Assembly: GCF_017993425.1 (NCBI RefSeq)
Contig: NZ_JAGOMQ010000007.1
Span: 1-64,000 of the forward strand
Direction: 5' to 3'
Length of the DNA: 64,000 bases
Origin: Amaricoccus sp.
GTDB lineage: Bacteria; Pseudomonadota; Alphaproteobacteria; Rhodobacterales; Rhodobacteraceae
The translations under genes were made by a program, and so were the position numbers. The notes under the pieces are model-generated. The model saw only the letters and a list, made by a program, of their open reading frames with translations, was not told where the DNA came from and did not search any database. Shown here one piece after another: positions 26,787 through 35,110 of the stretch. The number at the start of each line of letters is the position of its first letter. The stretch's first letter is position 1.

Positions 26787-28202
26787 ATGTCAGAAACGCG
26801 CACCCGCCTATCCACCCTCGCCGCGGCGCTCCTCGCCGGCGCCATCGCCTGGTCGCCGCCGGCGCTCGCCGAGACGCTGACCGACGCGCTGATCCGCGCC
26901 TACCAGACGAGCCCGCTCCTCGACTCCAACCGCGCCTCGCTGCGCGCGCTCGACGAGAACATCGCCCAGGCCCGCTCGGCGCGCCGCCCGCAGGTCCAGG
27001 CCGGCGCCTCGGCGGCGGGCGAGACCGACATCTCCGACTTTCCCTTCGACAACAGCGCCCAGGTCGCGCTGCAGGCGAGCCTGCTCCTCTTCGACAGCGG
27101 CGAGAGCAAGGCCGCGATCGAATCCGCCCGCTACGGCGTCGCCGCCGGCCGGGCGAGCCTGGTGAACGTCGAGCAGGAGGTGCTCTTCGCCGCGGTCACC
27201 GCCTACATGGACGTGATCCAGGCGCTGGAGTTCGTCCGCATCGCCCAGAACGACGTCCGCGTCCTCGGCGAGCAGGTCGACGCCACCAACAACCGCTTCG
27301 AGGTCGGCGAGGTCACCCGCACCGACGTCAGCCAGACCGAGGCCCGCCTCGCCGCCTCGCGCGGCAACCTCGTCGACGCCACCGGCAACCTCGAGGTGGC
27401 CCGCCAGGCCTACCTCGCGGCCGTCGGCTCGCTCCCCGGGACGCTGGAGCCGCCGCCGGTGCTGCCCCAGCTGCCGCCCTCGGCGGCGGCGGCGGCGCAA
27501 CTCGCCGTCCAGCAGAACCCGGCCATGGTCGCGGCCCGCTTCAACGAGCGCGCGGCGGTCTCCGACTTCGACCGCGCCCGCTCCGCCTCGAAGCTCTCGA
27601 TCACCGCCTCGAGCCAGGTCGACTACACCTGGCAGCGCGTCTCGCCCAACGTCGCGCCGAACACGAGGCTGACCAACGACAGCTACAACCTCAGCGCCTC
27701 GATCGACGCGAACCTGCCGCTCTATTCCGGCGGCCGCAACTCGTCGCTGATCCGCCAGGCCCAGCAGGTGCTGGAGCAGCGCAAGTTCGAGGTGCAGGAT
27801 TCCGGACGGCAGGTGACCGAGCAGGCCAACAACGCCTGGACCCAGCTCGAGGTGGCGCGCGCCTCCATCGTCGCCAACCGCGAGCAGGTCGTCGCGGCGC
27901 AGATCGCCTACGAGGGCGTCAGCGAGGAGGCCCGCCTCGGTGCCCGCTCGACCCTCGACGTGCTCGACGCCGACCAGGAGCGGCTGCAGGCCGAGGCCGA
28001 GGTGGTCCGCGCCCGGCGCAACGAGTACGTCGCCCATTACGCGGTGCTCCGCGCCATGGGCCTGCTCACCGTCGAGCACCTCAACCTCGGCATCGAGAGC
28101 TACAACCCCGACATCTACTTCCGCCAGGTCCAGCGCGCCCCGGTCGGCGGCTACGACACCAGCGTGGTCGAGAAGATCCGCCAGCGCTGGGAGAAGCCGT
28201 GA
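26787..28202 (+). CDS. tolC: TolC-family outer-membrane channel
   Basis: The 471-aa protein has a signal peptide (MSETRTRLSTLAAALLAGAIAWSPPALA, cleavage after ALA) and two repeated outer-membrane efflux domains of long helices. Conserved family pieces include ETLTDALIRAYQTSPLLDSNRA, FEVGEVTRTDVSQTEARLA and the matching second-half EEARLGARSTLDVLDADQERLQAEAEVVRA. It should trimerise as the exit duct for type I secretion or RND pumps. The type I ATPase/adaptor pair at 59.9-63 kb lacks its own TolC and could use it. ATG 26787 has GAGG upstream. It overlaps the next start by GTGA. Confidence 0.92.
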   Translation: MSETRTRLSTLAAALLAGAIAWSPPALAETLTDALIRAYQTSPLLDSNRASLRALDENIAQARSARRPQVQAGASAAGETDISDFPFDNSAQVALQASLLLFDSGESKAAIESARYGVAAGRASLVNVEQEVLFAAVTAYMDVIQALEFVRIAQNDVRVLGEQVDATNNRFEVGEVTRTDVSQTEARLAASRGNLVDATGNLEVARQAYLAAVGSLPGTLEPPPVLPQLPPSAAAAAQLAVQQNPAMVAARFNERAAVSDFDRARSASKLSITASSQVDYTWQRVSPNVAPNTRLTNDSYNLSASIDANLPLYSGGRNSSLIRQAQQVLEQRKFEVQDSGRQVTEQANNAWTQLEVARASIVANREQVVAAQIAYEGVSEEARLGARSTLDVLDADQERLQAEAEVVRARRNEYVAHYAVLRAMGLLTVEHLNLGIESYNPDIYFRQVQRAPVGGYDTSVVEKIRQRWEKP

Positions 28203-28618
28203 GCGATCCCGAGGAGCCGGGGCAGCGACGCACGGGCGAGGAGACGCCCGAGTCGCTCGCCGAGGTCCTCGCCTCGATCCGCGCCCTCGTCTCGGCCGAG
28301 ACCGGCGCCCGCCTCGACAACGCGCCGGGCGGCGACGTGATCCTGCTGACGCCCGAGATGCGCGTCGATGCCGCGGCCCCGCCGCCGGCGCGGGCGGGCG
28401 AGCTTCTCTCCGACGGCCTCGCGGTGGCGCGCCCCCGCCCGAGCCCGGCGCCGATCTTCGACGAGGAGGCGCTGCGGCAGACGATCAACGACATCGTCCG
28501 CGAGGAGCTGCAGGGCGAGCTCGGCGAGCGCATCAGCCGCAACATGCGCCGCCTGATCCGCCGCGAGATCGCCCAGATGCTCGACGAGGCGCAACGCCCC
28601 CCCGACGCCGAGGCCTGA
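28199..28618 (+). CDS. DUF2497 (PopZ C-terminal-like) protein
   Basis: The 139-aa product starts with GTG in the GTGA overlap with the tolC stop. The N-terminal PESLAEVLASIRALVSAE and the C-terminal helical block LRQTINDIVREELQGELGERISRNMRRLIRREIAQML are the two conserved ends of DUF2497 proteins. They are joined by a Pro/Ala-rich linker. The C-terminal block is related to the oligomerisation region of the polar organiser PopZ. Whether this short version organises the pole is not known. It is translationally coupled to tolC. Confidence 0.8.
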   Translation: MSDPEEPGQRRTGEETPESLAEVLASIRALVSAETGARLDNAPGGDVILLTPEMRVDAAAPPPARAGELLSDGLAVARPRPSPAPIFDEEALRQTINDIVREELQGELGERISRNMRRLIRREIAQMLDEAQRPPDAEA

Positions 28619-28659
28619 CCCGTCGCGCCCCGCCCCGGCCGGGCGCAGCGCCGCCCTCG

Positions 28660-28680
28660 GGGACCCCGCAGGGGGGTCCC
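28660..28680. terminator. hairpin between convergent genes
   Basis: GGGACCCC (28660-28667) pairs with GGGGTCCC (28673-28680). A second GC-rich inverted repeat (CGGCCGCC/GGCGGTCGGCCG) follows directly. Both lie between the convergent DUF2497 and iolE genes. No U-tract is present. The rest of this 289-bp gap shows no coding sequence. Confidence 0.35.
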
Positions 28681-28907
28681 GCTCGGCCGCCGCTTGGCGG
28701 TCGGCCGGCTGCGCGGCCTCCCTCGATCGGGGGCGCGGCGCCGCTCCCCCTCCAACCTGCGGGTCGTGAGGGCTCGCCTCGCGCCCCAAGGCCGGCGCTC
28801 CGGGCGCCCCCGGTCCCTGCCGATGCCCCCTTGAGATGTCGCCGGGCCCGGGCGCAACCCGCGAGGCCGGGCGGGGCGGCCGCCCCGAGATGCGGCCGGC
28901 GTCAGTA

Positions 28908-29807
28908 TCAGGCCTCGACCGTATACCCCGCCGCCGCCATGACCCGCTCCAGCTCGCGGTGCCCGACCTTCGCCATCTCCAGCGGCGGGCTCACCTTCGG
29001 GTCCTGCTCGGCCTCGACGACGAACCAGCCCTCGTAGCCGTGGGCGGCCAGCCGCCTCACGATCGCCTCGAAGTCGAGGTCGCCGTCGCCGGGCACGGTG
29101 AAGGCTCCCTTCACCACCGCGTCGAGGAAGCTCTCCCGGCTGCGGTCGAGCCCGTCGATCACTCTGCGCCGGACGTCCTTGGTGTGGACATGGCTGATCC
29201 GGGCGTGGTGGTTGTCGATCACCCTGAGCACGTCGCCCCCGGCGAAGGCCATGTGGCCGGCGTCGTAGAGGAGCGGGATCCCCTCGCCGGAATGCTTCAT
29301 GAAGAGGTCGAGCTCCCGCTCCGTCTCGATCGCCGCCGCCATGTGGTGGTGATAGGCGAGCGGCATCCCCTGCCCGGCGCACCATTCCCCGAACGCGGTC
29401 ATCTTCCGCCCGTAGGCGGCGATCTCCTCCTCCGAGAGCTTCGGCTTCGTGGCGAGGGGCTTCGAGCGGTCGCCCTGGATCGACCGCGCCGTCTCGCCGT
29501 AGACGATGCACGGCGCGCCGGCGGCCTTGAAGAGCGCCATCTGCGCGGCGATCCGGTCCTTCTCGGCCTCGATCTCGCCGTCGAGCAGCAGCCCGGAGAA
29601 CCAGCCCCCGCAGACGCTGATCCCGTAGCGCCCGAGGATCGGCCCGAGCACCGCCGCGTCCATCGGGAAGCGCCGGCCGGTCTCCATGCCGGTGAACCCG
29701 GCCTCGCGCGCCTGCCGCAGGCATTCCTCGAGGCTCACGTCGTCGGACAGCTCCGCGAGGTCGTCGTTCCACCACGCGATCGGGGCGATGCCCAGCCTCG
29801 CCTTCAT
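28908..29807 (-). CDS. iolE: myo-inosose-2 dehydratase
   Basis: The 299-aa xylose-isomerase-like TIM barrel opens with LGIAPIAWWNDDLAELSDDVSLEECLRQAREAGFTGMETGRRFP, the IolE signature. Metal/substrate residues lie in AYHHHMAAAIE, LLYDAGHMAF, HVHTKDVR and FVVEAEQDP. It converts 2-keto-myo-inositol to 3D-trihydroxycyclohexane-1,2-dione, the substrate of IolD. The ATG lies 4 bp after the iolD stop on the same strand, so both are one operon in pathway order. Other iol genes (iolB, iolC, iolG) are not obvious beside it. Confidence 0.93.
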   Translation of the reverse strand: MKARLGIAPIAWWNDDLAELSDDVSLEECLRQAREAGFTGMETGRRFPMDAAVLGPILGRYGISVCGGWFSGLLLDGEIEAEKDRIAAQMALFKAAGAPCIVYGETARSIQGDRSKPLATKPKLSEEEIAAYGRKMTAFGEWCAGQGMPLAYHHHMAAAIETERELDLFMKHSGEGIPLLYDAGHMAFAGGDVLRVIDNHHARISHVHTKDVRRRVIDGLDRSRESFLDAVVKGAFTVPGDGDLDFEAIVRRLAAHGYEGWFVVEAEQDPKVSPPLEMAKVGHRELERVMAAAGYTVEA

Positions 29808-29811
29808 CGCC

Positions 29812-31659
29812 TCACACTCCCACCCGCTGCCTCGCCCGGATCTCGACCTGCCTCGCATGCGCCTCCCGCACGCTGTCGCGCTCCGAGACCTCCGGCACGC
29901 CGACGTCCCAGTCCGCATCCCCCGGCGCCCAGGCGAAGGCGTCGGTGTCGATCGAGATCACCGTCGTCCGGTCGGTCCCCTGCGCCCAGGCCATGGCGTC
30001 CGCGAGATCGGCGAGGCTCTCGCAGCGCCGCGCCAGCGCCCCCATCGATTCCGCGTGCTTGACGAAGTCGACGGCGAAGGGCGCCGTCACCCGGCAGTCG
30101 CGGATCAGGTTGTTGAAGCCCGGCGTCCCCTTGGCGTTCTGCAGCCGGTTGATCACCGCATAGCCGCCGTTGTCGCAGACGACGAGGATGAACTTGTGCC
30201 CCGCGAGCACCGAGGAATAGATCTCCGAGTTCATCATCATGTAGGTGCCGTCGCCCACCATCACGATCGGCGTCGTCCCCGGCCGCGCCATGGCGTAGCC
30301 CCAGCCGGCCGAGATCTCGTAGCCCATGGTCGAGAAGCCGAACTCGCAGTCGAAGGTGTTCGGGCTCTTCACCCGCCAGCCCTTGACCAGCTCGCCCGGC
30401 AGCCCGCCCGCCGCGGTGAGGATCGGATCCGTCGGCCGCGCGGCGGCATGGACCGCCGCGATCGCCTGCGCATAGGTCGGCGTCTCGGCGTTGGTCGGCT
30501 TCTGCAATTCGTCGAGGATGCCGTTCCACTCCGCCATCAGCGGCCGGATCCGCGCCGTCCACGCCGCCGGCGCCTTCCAGTCGCCGAGGCCTGCATCCAT
30601 CTCCGCCACCGTCTCGCGCGCGTCGCCCACCACCGCGAGCGAGCGGTGCTTGGTCGCGTCCCAGCGCGCCGCGTTGATCCCGACGATCCGCGCGTCGTGG
30701 TTGAACACCGTCCAGGACCCGGTGGTGAAGTCCATCAGCCGGGTGCCGATCGCCAGCACCACGTCCGCCTCGGCCGCCAGCGCGTTCGCCGAGGTGGAGC
30801 CGAGGATGCCGATCGGCCCGGCATGGGCGGGATGGTCGTGCGCGACCGCGCCCTTGCCGGCGATGGTCTCGGTCAGCGGGATGCCGCGGTCGGCCGCGAA
30901 CTTGGCCACCACCTCCTCGGCCAGCGAGTAGCGCACCCCGCCGCCCGAGATGATCAGCGGCTTCTTCGCCCCCTTGAGCAGCGCCACCGCCTCGGCCAGC
31001 CGCACCCGGTCCGGCCGCGGCCGCGGCACGGTCCAGACATTGGGCGCGAAGAACGCCTCCGGGTAGTCGAACGCCATCTCCTGGGCGTCCTGGCAGAGCG
31101 CGAGGAACGCCGGCCCGCAATCCGCCGGGTCGAGCATCGCCGCCACCGCCTGCGGCAGCGAGCCGATGATCTGCTCGGGGAGCGCGATGCGGTCCCAGTA
31201 GCGCGTCACCGCCTTGAAGGCGTCGTTCACCGTGATCGTCGGGTTCCCGAAATGCTCCACCTGCTGCATCACCGGGTCCGGCCGGCGGTTGGCGAAGCTG
31301 TCGCCGGAGAGGAGCAGCACCGGCAGCCGATTCGAGTGGGCGAGACCGGCGGCGGTGACCATGTTGGTCGCCCCCGGCCCGATCGAGGAGGCCGCCACCA
31401 TGATCTGCCGCCGCCGCTTCGCCTTGGCGAAGGCGATGGCGGCCAGCGCCATCGACTGCTCGTTCTGCCCGCGCCACGTGGGCAGTATTTCCTGAACCGG
31501 CTCAAGCGCTTCGCTGAGGCAGGTGACGTTGCCGTGGCCGAAGATCGCGAACACCCCGGCGAAGAGCGGGACCTGCTCGCCGTCGATCTCGGTGAACTGG
31601 TTGCAGAGATAGCGCACCAGCGCCTGCGCCATGGTCAGTCTGATCGTCGACGCGGTCAT
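29812..31659 (-). CDS. iolD: 3D-trihydroxycyclohexane-1,2-dione acylhydrolase (decyclizing)
   Basis: The 615-aa thiamine-diphosphate enzyme opens the inositol-derived ring to 5-deoxyglucuronate. It has the TPP-glutamate region WRGQNEQSMALAAIAFAKA, a central Rossmann-like domain (PLIISGGGVRYS) and the cofactor motif VGDGTYMMMNSEIYSS (GDG with following N). The opening TIRLTMAQALVRYLCNQFTEIDGEQVPLFAGVFAIFGHGNV is characteristic of IolD. ATG 31659 follows GGGAGGAG. It is first in iolD-iolE and divergent from the aldehyde dehydrogenase. Candidate operators lie in the 129-bp gap. Confidence 0.95.
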   Translation of the reverse strand: MTASTIRLTMAQALVRYLCNQFTEIDGEQVPLFAGVFAIFGHGNVTCLSEALEPVQEILPTWRGQNEQSMALAAIAFAKAKRRRQIMVAASSIGPGATNMVTAAGLAHSNRLPVLLLSGDSFANRRPDPVMQQVEHFGNPTITVNDAFKAVTRYWDRIALPEQIIGSLPQAVAAMLDPADCGPAFLALCQDAQEMAFDYPEAFFAPNVWTVPRPRPDRVRLAEAVALLKGAKKPLIISGGGVRYSLAEEVVAKFAADRGIPLTETIAGKGAVAHDHPAHAGPIGILGSTSANALAAEADVVLAIGTRLMDFTTGSWTVFNHDARIVGINAARWDATKHRSLAVVGDARETVAEMDAGLGDWKAPAAWTARIRPLMAEWNGILDELQKPTNAETPTYAQAIAAVHAAARPTDPILTAAGGLPGELVKGWRVKSPNTFDCEFGFSTMGYEISAGWGYAMARPGTTPIVMVGDGTYMMMNSEIYSSVLAGHKFILVVCDNGGYAVINRLQNAKGTPGFNNLIRDCRVTAPFAVDFVKHAESMGALARRCESLADLADAMAWAQGTDRTTVISIDTDAFAWAPGDADWDVGVPEVSERDSVREAHARQVEIRARQRVGV

Positions 31660-31679
31660 CTCGCTCCTCCCGCAGCGGT

Positions 31680-31698
31680 TTCCGGACGTCTTACGGAA
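31680..31698. promoter_or_regulatory. TTCCG-N9-CGGAA inverted repeat upstream of iolD
   Basis: TTCCG (31680-31684) and CGGAA (31694-31698) form a perfect 5-bp inverted repeat 20 bp before the iolD start. Short GGAA/TTCC-type inverted repeats are known for IolR regulators of alphaproteobacteria, with different spacing, so binding by such a repressor is only a candidate. Confidence 0.35.
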
Positions 31699-31704
31699 TG
31701 GTTG

Positions 31705-31737
31705 TTGACAAAGCAATGGGTATGCAACAAACGTTGC
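31705..31737 (+). promoter_or_regulatory. TTGACA and GCAAC-N4-GTTGC operator candidate before aldehyde dehydrogenase
   Basis: A consensus minus-35 box TTGACA lies at 31705-31710, but no good minus-10 follows at 16-18 bp. The inverted repeat GCAAC/GTTGC at 31724-31737 lies where a repressor would block transcription. It is in the divergent iolD/aldehyde-dehydrogenase control region. Confidence 0.35.
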
Positions 31738-31788
31738 GCGACGCCGGGCAGAGACCCGGGGGCAGGGGGCGTCCACGGGGGGAAGGCG

Positions 31789-33225
31789 ATGTACCGGAGC
31801 TTCGGATTGTTCATCGACGGAGCCTGGACGCAAGCCGCCGGCGGCGCCGCCGAGCCGGTGATCAGCCCGGTGAGCGGCAAGCCGCTCGGCGACGCGCCGA
31901 GCGCGGCCGTGTCGGACACCGAGGCCGCGATCGACTCCGCCGGCCGCGGCTTCATCGCCTGGCGCGCCCGCTCCGCCTTCGAGCGCGCCGACGCGCTCCA
32001 CGCCATCGCCGACGAGATGCTCCGCCGCAAGGCCGAGGCGGCGCGGATGATCTCGACCGAGACCGGCAAGCCGATCGCCCAGTCCGAGCGCGAATGGGGC
32101 CTCTCCATCGACCAGTTCCGCTGGCACGCCGAGGAGGCGCGCCGCATCTACGGCCGCATCGTCGAAAGCCGCGTCCCCGGCGGCCGCTTCGAGGTCACCC
32201 GCGAGCCCGTCGGCGTCGTCGCGGCCTTCACCGCCTGGAACTTCCCCGCGGCGCTCCTCGCCCGCAAGATCGCGCCGGCGCTCGCCGCCGGCTGCGCGGT
32301 CATCGCCCGCCCCTCGAGCCAGACCCCGGGCGTCGCCATGGCGCTGGTCGACTGCTGCCGCGCCGGCGGCCTGCCGCCGGGGACGGTCAACCTCGTCGTC
32401 GGCGCGACCGAGGCGACCTACGCCCCGATCATGGCCGCGCCCGCCGTCCGCAAGGTCTCGCTGACCGGATCGACCCGCGTCGGCCAGCAGATGATCCGCG
32501 ACGCCGCGGCGACGATGAAGAAGGTGACGATGGAGCTCGGCGGCAACGCGCCGCTGATCGTCTTCGACGACGCCGACCTCGCCACGGCGCTCGACGTCTC
32601 CGTGCCGACCAAGTTCGCCAATGCCGGGCAGGTCTGCGTCACGCCCGACCGCTTCCTCGTCCACGAGAGCCTGCACGACGCCTTCGTCGAGGGCTTCGCC
32701 ACGCGGGCCAAGGCCCTGAAGCTCGGCGACGGGCTCGACCCGGGCGTGCAGATGGGGCCGTTGATCAACGCCCGGCGCCTCGCCGAGATCGAGGCCGTCG
32801 TCGCCGGGGCCACGCGCGCGGGCGCCCGCGTCGTCGCCGGCGGGGGCAGGGCGGCGGGCTTCAACGCCGGGTTCTTCCACGAGCCGACGGTGCTCGCCGA
32901 CGTGACCGACGACATGCCGGTCTTCGCCGAGGAGAACTTCGGACCCGTAGCCGCCATCGCCAGCTTCCGCGACGAGGACGAGGCGCTCGCGCGCGCCAAC
33001 GCCGGCGAGATGGGCCTCTCGGCCTACGCCTTCACCCGCAGCCCCGACCGCGCCCGGCGCGTGGTGGCCGGGCTCAAGGCCGGGATGGTCGGGATCAACA
33101 GCTTCGCGCTCGCCGCCTCCGAGGCGCCCTTCGGCGGGGTCCGGCATTCCGGCATGGGCCGCGAGGGGGGCACGGAGAGCATGTCCGACTATCTCGATGT
33201 CAAGCTCGCGCAGATCGTGTTCTGA
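31789..33225 (+). CDS. NAD(P)-dependent aldehyde dehydrogenase (GabD-like)
   Basis: The 478-aa product has the full ALDH set: AFTAWNFPAALLARKIAPALAAGCAVI, SLTGSTRVGQQ, general base E249 (VTMELGGNAPLIVF) and nucleophile C283 (NAGQVCVTPDR), then FAEENFGPVAAI. It is closest in style to succinate-semialdehyde dehydrogenases (GabD). It lacks the CoA-acylating MmsA/IolA hallmarks, so it is not obviously the methylmalonate-semialdehyde enzyme of inositol breakdown. GGGGGAAGG precedes ATG 31789. Divergent from iolD, it probably shares the control region and oxidises an aldehyde from sugar or polyol catabolism. Confidence 0.9.
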   Translation: MYRSFGLFIDGAWTQAAGGAAEPVISPVSGKPLGDAPSAAVSDTEAAIDSAGRGFIAWRARSAFERADALHAIADEMLRRKAEAARMISTETGKPIAQSEREWGLSIDQFRWHAEEARRIYGRIVESRVPGGRFEVTREPVGVVAAFTAWNFPAALLARKIAPALAAGCAVIARPSSQTPGVAMALVDCCRAGGLPPGTVNLVVGATEATYAPIMAAPAVRKVSLTGSTRVGQQMIRDAAATMKKVTMELGGNAPLIVFDDADLATALDVSVPTKFANAGQVCVTPDRFLVHESLHDAFVEGFATRAKALKLGDGLDPGVQMGPLINARRLAEIEAVVAGATRAGARVVAGGGRAAGFNAGFFHEPTVLADVTDDMPVFAEENFGPVAAIASFRDEDEALARANAGEMGLSAYAFTRSPDRARRVVAGLKAGMVGINSFALAASEAPFGGVRHSGMGREGGTESMSDYLDVKLAQIVF

Positions 33226-33285
33226 GACCTTGACGGATGGTTGACGGGATATGGAATCATGAATGATATGAATGACTTGATCTCA

Positions 33286-33301
33286 CTATCACGCGTGTTA
33301 G
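33286..33301. promoter_or_regulatory. CACGCGTG-centred 16-bp palindrome, site 1
   Basis: CTATCACGCGTGTTAG lies 31 bp before the aldolase start at 33333. A weak promoter (TTGACG at 33241, TGATAT at 33264, 17-bp spacer) lies just upstream, so a bound repressor would block transcription. The same palindrome occurs twice at 44771-44808. A central CG as in LacI-family operators is noted. No LacI gene is in the window. Confidence 0.5.
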
Positions 33302-33332
33302 CCGCAAACGGCGGCGTGCCGGGGAGGCGCGG

Positions 33333-34148
33333 ATGATCCCGAACCGGCTGCGGGCGATCTGGGCCGAGGGGCGGCCGACGATCAACGCCTGGCTCTCGAT
33401 CGGCAACCCGTTCACCGCCGAGATCATGGCGGCGCAGGGCTACGACAGCGTGACGATCGACGTCCAGCACGGGGCGCTCGACTACACGGACGTGCTGCCG
33501 ATGCTCCAGGCGGTGCGGGCCTCGGGGGCGACGCCGCTGGCGCGGGCGCCCTGGCTCGACCCGGGGATGATCATGAAGCTGCTCGACGCGGGCGCCTACG
33601 GGGTGATCTGCCCGATGGTGAACACCGCCGCGCAGGCGGCCGAGTTCGTCTCCTGCGTCCGCTATCCGCCGCTCGGCCAGCGCAGCTTCGGGCCGACGCG
33701 GGCGGTCTACGCCGCCGGGGCGAACTACGCGGCGGAGGCCAATTCCGAGATCCTCACCTTCGCCATGGTGGAGACCGCGGAGGCGATGGCGAACCTCGAC
33801 GCCATCGCCGCGACGCCGGGGCTCGACGGCATCTATGTCGGGCCGGCGGACCTGACGCTCAGCCTCTCGAACGGCAGCCGCGCCCCCGGCTTCGACCGCG
33901 AGGAGCCCGATCTCGTCGACGCGCTCCGGACCATCGTCGCCGCCTGCCGGCGCGCCGGCATCCGGGCGGCGCTGCATTGCGGGACCCCGGAATATGCGGC
34001 GCGGGCCATCGGCTGGGGGTTCGACATGACCACGGTGAGCGGCGACGCCCGCCTGCTCGCCGCCGGCGCCGCGGCGAGCGTGGCGCGGTTTCGCGAGCTC
34101 ACCGGCGGCGGCGCGACGGCCGCCGCCAGCGGGAAGGCCGGCTACTGA
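33333..34148 (+). CDS. HpcH/HpaI-family aldolase
   Basis: The 271-aa class II pyruvate aldolase family protein starts with TINAWLSIGNPFTAEIMAAQGYDSVTIDVQHGALDY. Metal and substrate residues lie in CPMVNTAAQAAEFV, RYPPLGQRSFGP, AMVETAEAM (Glu ligand) and GIYVGPADLTLSL (Asp ligand). Members cleave 2-keto-3-deoxy sugar acids or related hydroxy-keto acids to pyruvate and an aldehyde. Here, a sugar-acid role fits the neighbours; the precise substrate is open. GGGGAGG lies before the ATG. It overlaps the next gene (TGATG), starting a three-gene operon. Confidence 0.88.
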   Translation: MIPNRLRAIWAEGRPTINAWLSIGNPFTAEIMAAQGYDSVTIDVQHGALDYTDVLPMLQAVRASGATPLARAPWLDPGMIMKLLDAGAYGVICPMVNTAAQAAEFVSCVRYPPLGQRSFGPTRAVYAAGANYAAEANSEILTFAMVETAEAMANLDAIAATPGLDGIYVGPADLTLSLSNGSRAPGFDREEPDLVDALRTIVAACRRAGIRAALHCGTPEYAARAIGWGFDMTTVSGDARLLAAGAAASVARFRELTGGGATAAASGKAGY

Positions 34149-35110
34149 TGCCCCATGTCCTCGTCGCCGGCGCGCTGCACCCGAGCGGGCTCCGGCTCTT
34201 GCGCGACTGCCCGGACCTGACCTTCGACTACGTCGAGGAGGTCTCCGAGGCGAGCTACGCGCCGCTGGTCGACCGGGCGGACGCGCTGGTCATCCGCACC
34301 CAGCCGCTCACCGCCGCGACGATCGCGCGGGCGCCGCGGCTCAGGATCGTGTCGCGGCACGGGGTCGGCTACGACACGGTCGACGCGGCGGCGCTGACGG
34401 CGCGGGGAATCGCGCTGGCGGTGTGCGGGGACGTCAATTCCGTCTCGGTCGCCGAGCAGGCGATGATGCTGATGCTCGCCGCGGCGAAGCGGGCGCTCCG
34501 GGCCGACCGCTCGGTGCGCGCGGGGGACTGGAGCTGGCGCAACCGGCTCGAGCCCTGCGAGCTCGGGGGTAAGCGGCTCCTGATCGTCGGCTACGGCCGG
34601 GCGGGGCGGCACGTGGCGCGGATGGCGGCGGCGTTCGGGATGGAGGTGCGGGCCCATGATCCGTTCCTCGCCGGGCGCGGCTGGCCGGAGGGGCCGGTCG
34701 CCGCGGTCTCGCTGGAGGAGGGGCTGCCCTGGGCGGACTTCGTCACTCTCCACGCGCCGCGGACGGACGGGGCGCTGCTCGGGTCGGCGGAGCTGGCGGC
34801 GATGAAGCCGACCGCGATCCTCGTCAACACCGCGCGCGGCGGGCTGCTGGACGAGGCGGCGCTGGTCGCGGCGCTGACGGAGGAGCGGCTGGCGGCGGCG
34901 GGGCTCGACGTCTACGAGGACGAGCCGGTCGCGCCGGAGAACCCGCTCCTCGCGCTCGACCAGGTGGTGCTGTCCCCGCATGTCGCGGGGCTGACGACCG
35001 AGTGCGCCGAGCGGATGGCGCTGGGCTCCGTCCAGAACGTCATCGATTTCTTCGCCGGGCGGATCGACCCGGCGCTCGTGGTCAACGGAGCGCCTGTCCA
35101 TGCCGGGTGA
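34148..35110 (+). CDS. D-2-hydroxyacid dehydrogenase (SerA-like)
   Basis: The 320-aa NAD-dependent dehydrogenase has a flavodoxin-like catalytic domain and a Rossmann domain with LLIVGYGRAGRHVARMAAAFGMEVRAHDP. The catalytic Arg lies in LVNTARGGLLDEAAL, the Glu in DVYEDEPVAPENPL, and His in SPHVAGLTTE. It has no ACT domain, so it is shorter than full SerA. It likely reduces or oxidises a hydroxy acid linked to the aldolase substrate or product. The ATG overlaps the aldolase stop; its own end overlaps the next gene by 11 bp. Confidence 0.87.
   Translation: MPHVLVAGALHPSGLRLLRDCPDLTFDYVEEVSEASYAPLVDRADALVIRTQPLTAATIARAPRLRIVSRHGVGYDTVDAAALTARGIALAVCGDVNSVSVAEQAMMLMLAAAKRALRADRSVRAGDWSWRNRLEPCELGGKRLLIVGYGRAGRHVARMAAAFGMEVRAHDPFLAGRGWPEGPVAAVSLEEGLPWADFVTLHAPRTDGALLGSAELAAMKPTAILVNTARGGLLDEAALVAALTEERLAAAGLDVYEDEPVAPENPLLALDQVVLSPHVAGLTTECAERMALGSVQNVIDFFAGRIDPALVVNGAPVHAG

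Noticed and set aside
29812-33147. A minus-strand frame extending iolD upstream to 1111 codons
   Set aside because: The extension is antisense to the aldehyde dehydrogenase and low in complexity; iolD has a good start at 31659.
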